Shown here one piece after another: positions 63,557 through 64,000 of a stretch of DNA of 64,000 nt. Under the pieces are notes generated by a model. That model searched no databases. It was not told the DNA's origin and saw only the letters and a program-made list of their open reading frames with translations. Both the position numbers and the translations under genes were made by a program. This DNA is from Streptoalloteichus hindustanus (GTDB lineage Bacteria; Actinomycetota; Actinomycetes; Mycobacteriales; Pseudonocardiaceae): positions 1,116,001 to 1,180,000 of the forward strand of contig NZ_FQVN01000001.1 of NCBI RefSeq assembly GCF_900129375.1, in the 5' to 3' direction. Position 1 is the first letter of the stretch, and the number at the start of each line of letters is the position of its first letter.

Positions 63557-64000
63557 TCAGCTCCGGTCGTCGACCGAGAGGACCCAGGTCGCGCGGGTCG
63601 GGAAGTCGACCCCGCCGTCCACGCGCTGGAACAGCACCGCGCCGAACTGGTGCACCTCGGCGGTCTCCAGCTGCGCGCCCCGCTCGGGCAGGCGCAGCGT
63701 GTACGCGAACTGCTTGTCGGGCGGGAAGACCTCGCTGCGGCCGTCCACCCGGTCGCCGTTGGGCAGCCGGTAGCGGAACACCACCTGCCACGGGGTGGCG
63801 GCGACGCTGTCGTCGACCGAGATCTGCAGCGGCCGGTCGGCGGGCACCCGCAGCGCGGCCACCGCGTCCGGGTCGGCGGTGCAGTTCTCCACCCGCTCGT
63901 CGCAGTGCTGGGAGGGGCCGGTGGCCACCGAGCGGCCGGCCGAGAAGAAGGTCACCTCGGGCTTGGGCGGGGCCGAGCAGCCCGCCACCGCCAGGCCCAC
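63557..64000 (-). CDS. DUF2771-like lipoprotein, N-terminus beyond the window
   Basis: At least 147 residues; the gene probably continues past the right edge. The visible chain starts LAVAGCSAPPKPEVTFFSAG, a lipobox with Cys eight residues in, so only part of the signal peptide is missing. The mature domain has a Cys pair (HCDERVENC), RPLQISVDDSVAATPWQVVF and TRATWVLSVDDRS, matching DUF2771 proteins found beside cspB in other actinomycetes. Exported, function unknown. Confidence 0.75.
   Translation of the reverse strand: MGLAVAGCSAPPKPEVTFFSAGRSVATGPSQHCDERVENCTADPDAVAALRVPADRPLQISVDDSVAATPWQVVFRYRLPNGDRVDGRSEVFPPDKQFAYTLRLPERGAQLETAEVHQFGAVLFQRVDGGVDFPTRATWVLSVDDRS

Overview
The window is very GC-rich, has strong G/C bias at third codon positions and many GTG and TTG starts. 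It carries a conservon (NIT-type kinase, roadblock, DUF742, GTPase), an orphan groEL under tandem CIRCE boxes, a c-di-AMP riboswitch before an Rpf-type gene, and a gene order like Mycobacterium tuberculosis Rv0861c-Rv0871. Together these point to a filamentous actinomycete, most likely of the Pseudonocardiaceae (Saccharothrix/Actinosynnema/Lentzea type). The genus is inferred, not shown. I see no rRNA, tRNA, transposase, phage gene or CRISPR array. The window looks like ordinary chromosome, cut inside a gene at each end.

Layout. 0-8 kb: an edge-truncated GlsB/YeaQ gene, an M48-type membrane peptidase, moeA, an AIM24 protein, a cold-shock protein, a Ser/Thr kinase and groEL with two CIRCE operators and a strong terminator. 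8-13.3 kb: a minus-strand cluster of a repeat-bearing protein, an ECF-like sigma factor, a small accessory protein and a TPR-CHAT protease, with a probable frameshifted gene upstream. 13.5-19.9 kb: cutC under a perfect DasR-type operator, an O-methyltransferase, and a dasABC-dasD-like chitobiose uptake and hydrolysis operon. 19.8-26.4 kb: PspC protein, XPB helicase, two paralogous LppU-like proteins and a large FAD/Fe-S oxidoreductase. 26.7-30.4 kb: a divergent ABC-2 exporter and a DesK/DesR-like two-component pair. 30.5-36.8 kb: a NitT/TauT-type uptake operon, a PobA-like flavin monooxygenase and a second, orphan, paralogous binding protein. 37-42.4 kb: the conservon.

42.9-64 kb holds the Rv0862c-Rv0871-like block: helicase-associated/WYL protein, a 61-aa protein, moaC, a mogA-moaE fusion, rpf, moaD, moaA, YccF and a CspB-like protein. 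It is interrupted by malic enzyme, nsrR-hmp, a secreted phosphodiesterase, a modABC molybdate locus with its MarR and TOBE proteins, mntH and two HAD phosphatases. With moeA at 2.2 kb, the window encodes most of molybdenum-cofactor synthesis plus molybdate uptake.

Two items deserve attention first. One is the sigma/accessory/TPR-CHAT operon with its GATDPS-repeat protein. Its architecture resembles the Csx29-Csx30-RpoE protease signalling module, but with no CRISPR locus in the window. The other is a roughly 70-bp element found twice, 16 kb apart, each time between convergent genes, with what looks like one compensatory base change in a potential stem.
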